Source of the DNA: Anaerolineae bacterium
GTDB lineage: Bacteria > Chloroflexota > Anaerolineae > Aggregatilineales > Phototrophicaceae
Reading direction: 5' to 3'
Length of the DNA: 6,076 nucleotides
NCBI GenBank assembly: GCA_025454715.1
Contig: JALONY010000132.1
Coordinates: 1 to 6,076 of the forward strand
Shown here: in pieces, positions 5,530-6,076 of the stretch
Position numbering within the stretch: position 1 is the first letter of the stretch
Layout of the letters: each line of letters begins with the position of its first letter
The notes under the pieces: model-generated
The model's database searches: none
What the model was told of the DNA's origin: nothing
The model's input: only the letters and a program-made list of their open reading frames with translations
Made by a program: the position numbers and the translations under genes

Positions 5530-5934
5530 TCAGGTGGTCTCAGGGCTGGGCGCGGGGCTCAGCCGGTCGATGATGGCGGTTAGGGTGTCGCGCAGGCGCG
5601 TCAGGTCTTCGAGTCCTGCCGAGTCGGACACCAGCTCGGCCACGAACCGCTCTGGGATGGTCACGGCCTCGACCTGCAACGCCCGCCCGCGCTCGGTCAG
5701 GTGCACCAGCACCCGCCGCTCATCGGCCTCCGAACGTTGCCGCTCGATGAGCCCTTGCGCCTCCATGCGCTTGAGCAGGGGGGTGATGGTGTTGGTGTTG
5801 AGCAATAGGCGCTCGGCAATCGCCCCGACGCTGGCCTCGTCCACCTCCCACAGCACCATCATCACCAGATACTGGGGATAGGTGATGCCCAGCGCGTCAA
5901 TTTGGTTGCCCAGCCGTAGACGGTCGTCAATCAT
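5530..5934 (-). CDS. MarR-family regulator, OhrR-like, lacking the redox-cysteine helix
   Basis: This 134-residue DNA-binding protein has a clear MarR/OhrR core: ITYPQYLVMMVLWE (17-30), the winged helix-turn-helix at about 33-80 with recognition helix NTNTITPLLKRMEAQGL (46-62), and the wing containing the hallmark DERRVLVHLTERGR (71-84). The tail IPERFVAEL also fits OhrR. OhrR proteins repress organic-peroxide resistance genes and are released by oxidation of an N-terminal cysteine. Here residues 3-11 (DDRLRLGNQ) resemble the OhrR segment just before that cysteine, but residue 12 continues directly with IDALGITYPQY, so about 19 residues of helix 1 are missing. The protein contains no cysteine. 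I chose ATG 5934 because the same frame upstream only shadows the neighbouring gene's codons and matches nothing from the family; earlier in-frame GTGs exist. It starts 11 bases after the preceding stop with no clear Shine-Dalgarno sequence, suggesting translational coupling. Family is firm; whether it folds and dimerises is doubtful. Confidence 0.85.
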   Translation of the reverse strand: MIDDRLRLGNQIDALGITYPQYLVMMVLWEVDEASVGAIAERLLLNTNTITPLLKRMEAQGLIERQRSEADERRVLVHLTERGRALQVEAVTIPERFVAELVSDSAGLEDLTRLRDTLTAIIDRLSPAPSPETT

Positions 5935-5945
5935 CGCGGCACCGG

Positions 5946-6076
5946 TCAGCGGGCTTCGGCGCGCTTTTGCTTCCAACGGCTGTACCACGCCTGCCACGCG
6001 CCGGTTGACCACAGCGCCCACGCCACCAAGACCGGCTGGAAGAACAGGCGGATGAAGCGCGCCTCGTCGGTGGTCA
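5946..6076 (-). CDS. C-terminal end of an unrecognised protein, probably membrane-associated (partial at right edge)
   Basis: Reading the minus strand from 6074, 42 codons run to TGA at 5948-5946. The segment begins TTDEARFIRL and continues with the hydrophobic, tryptophan-rich stretch FFQPVLVAWALWSTGAWQAW (residues 11-30), then a basic tail, YSRWKQKRAEAR. This looks like a last transmembrane or amphipathic helix with a positively charged cytoplasmic end. The composition is typical of real protein, whereas the overlapping frame extending the regulator upstream is not. The MarR-type gene starts 11 bases later, so the two are probably co-transcribed. I do not recognise the family from this fragment. 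Confidence 0.6.
   Translation of the reverse strand, partial: TTDEARFIRLFFQPVLVAWALWSTGAWQAWYSRWKQKRAEAR

Noticed and set aside
5935..6021. N-terminal extension of the MarR-type regulator to a GTG at 6021 (163 residues)
   Set aside because: The 29 added residues do not resemble the family and overlap, in another frame, a more protein-like membrane-protein C-terminus. The family-like sequence begins at ATG 5934.

Overview
This is a GC-rich bacterial chromosomal window with compact gene spacing. The architecture of the NTPase/HEAT protein and the protein flavour overall remind me of environmental Chloroflexota (Anaerolineae-like lineages). That is an impression from memory: the window has no rRNA or other taxonomic marker, so it should be held loosely.

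Layout. On the + strand, positions 1-2641 hold one large STAND/NACHT-like NTPase with a HEAT-repeat C-terminus. It is open at the left edge and interrupted by a single frameshift near 364-376, so the P-loop (Walker A) lies in the first reading frame and Walker B plus everything after it in the second. A perfect 13-bp hairpin at 2670-2700 separates it from a convergent set of minus-strand genes. Reading leftward from the right edge these are: the last 42 codons of an unrecognised, probably membrane protein (5946-6076); a MarR/OhrR-type regulator (5530-5934); an RfaE1/HldA-like PfkB-family sugar kinase (4453-5436); and a secreted bifunctional metallophosphatase/5'-nucleotidase (2724-4328). Each gap between the last three genes contains a hairpin and a promoter-like element, so they look like neighbouring single-gene units rather than one tight operon. 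The regulator starts 11 bases after the membrane-protein stop, so those two are probably co-transcribed.

How the genes relate. The nucleotidase should act outside the cytoplasmic membrane, releasing phosphate and nucleosides from nucleotides. The kinase should phosphorylate a sugar phosphate, possibly a heptose phosphate. The regulator resembles the peroxide sensor OhrR but lacks its sensing helix. I see no shared pathway linking these genes.

Most interesting points: (1) the split NTPase, whose P-loop also carries Arg in place of the usual Lys; (2) the OhrR-like regulator, in which about 19 residues containing the reactive cysteine are cleanly missing in frame; (3) two hairpins placed on or just downstream of candidate promoters, which may be regulatory rather than only terminators. 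I found no CRISPR array, insertion sequence, tRNA or rRNA.
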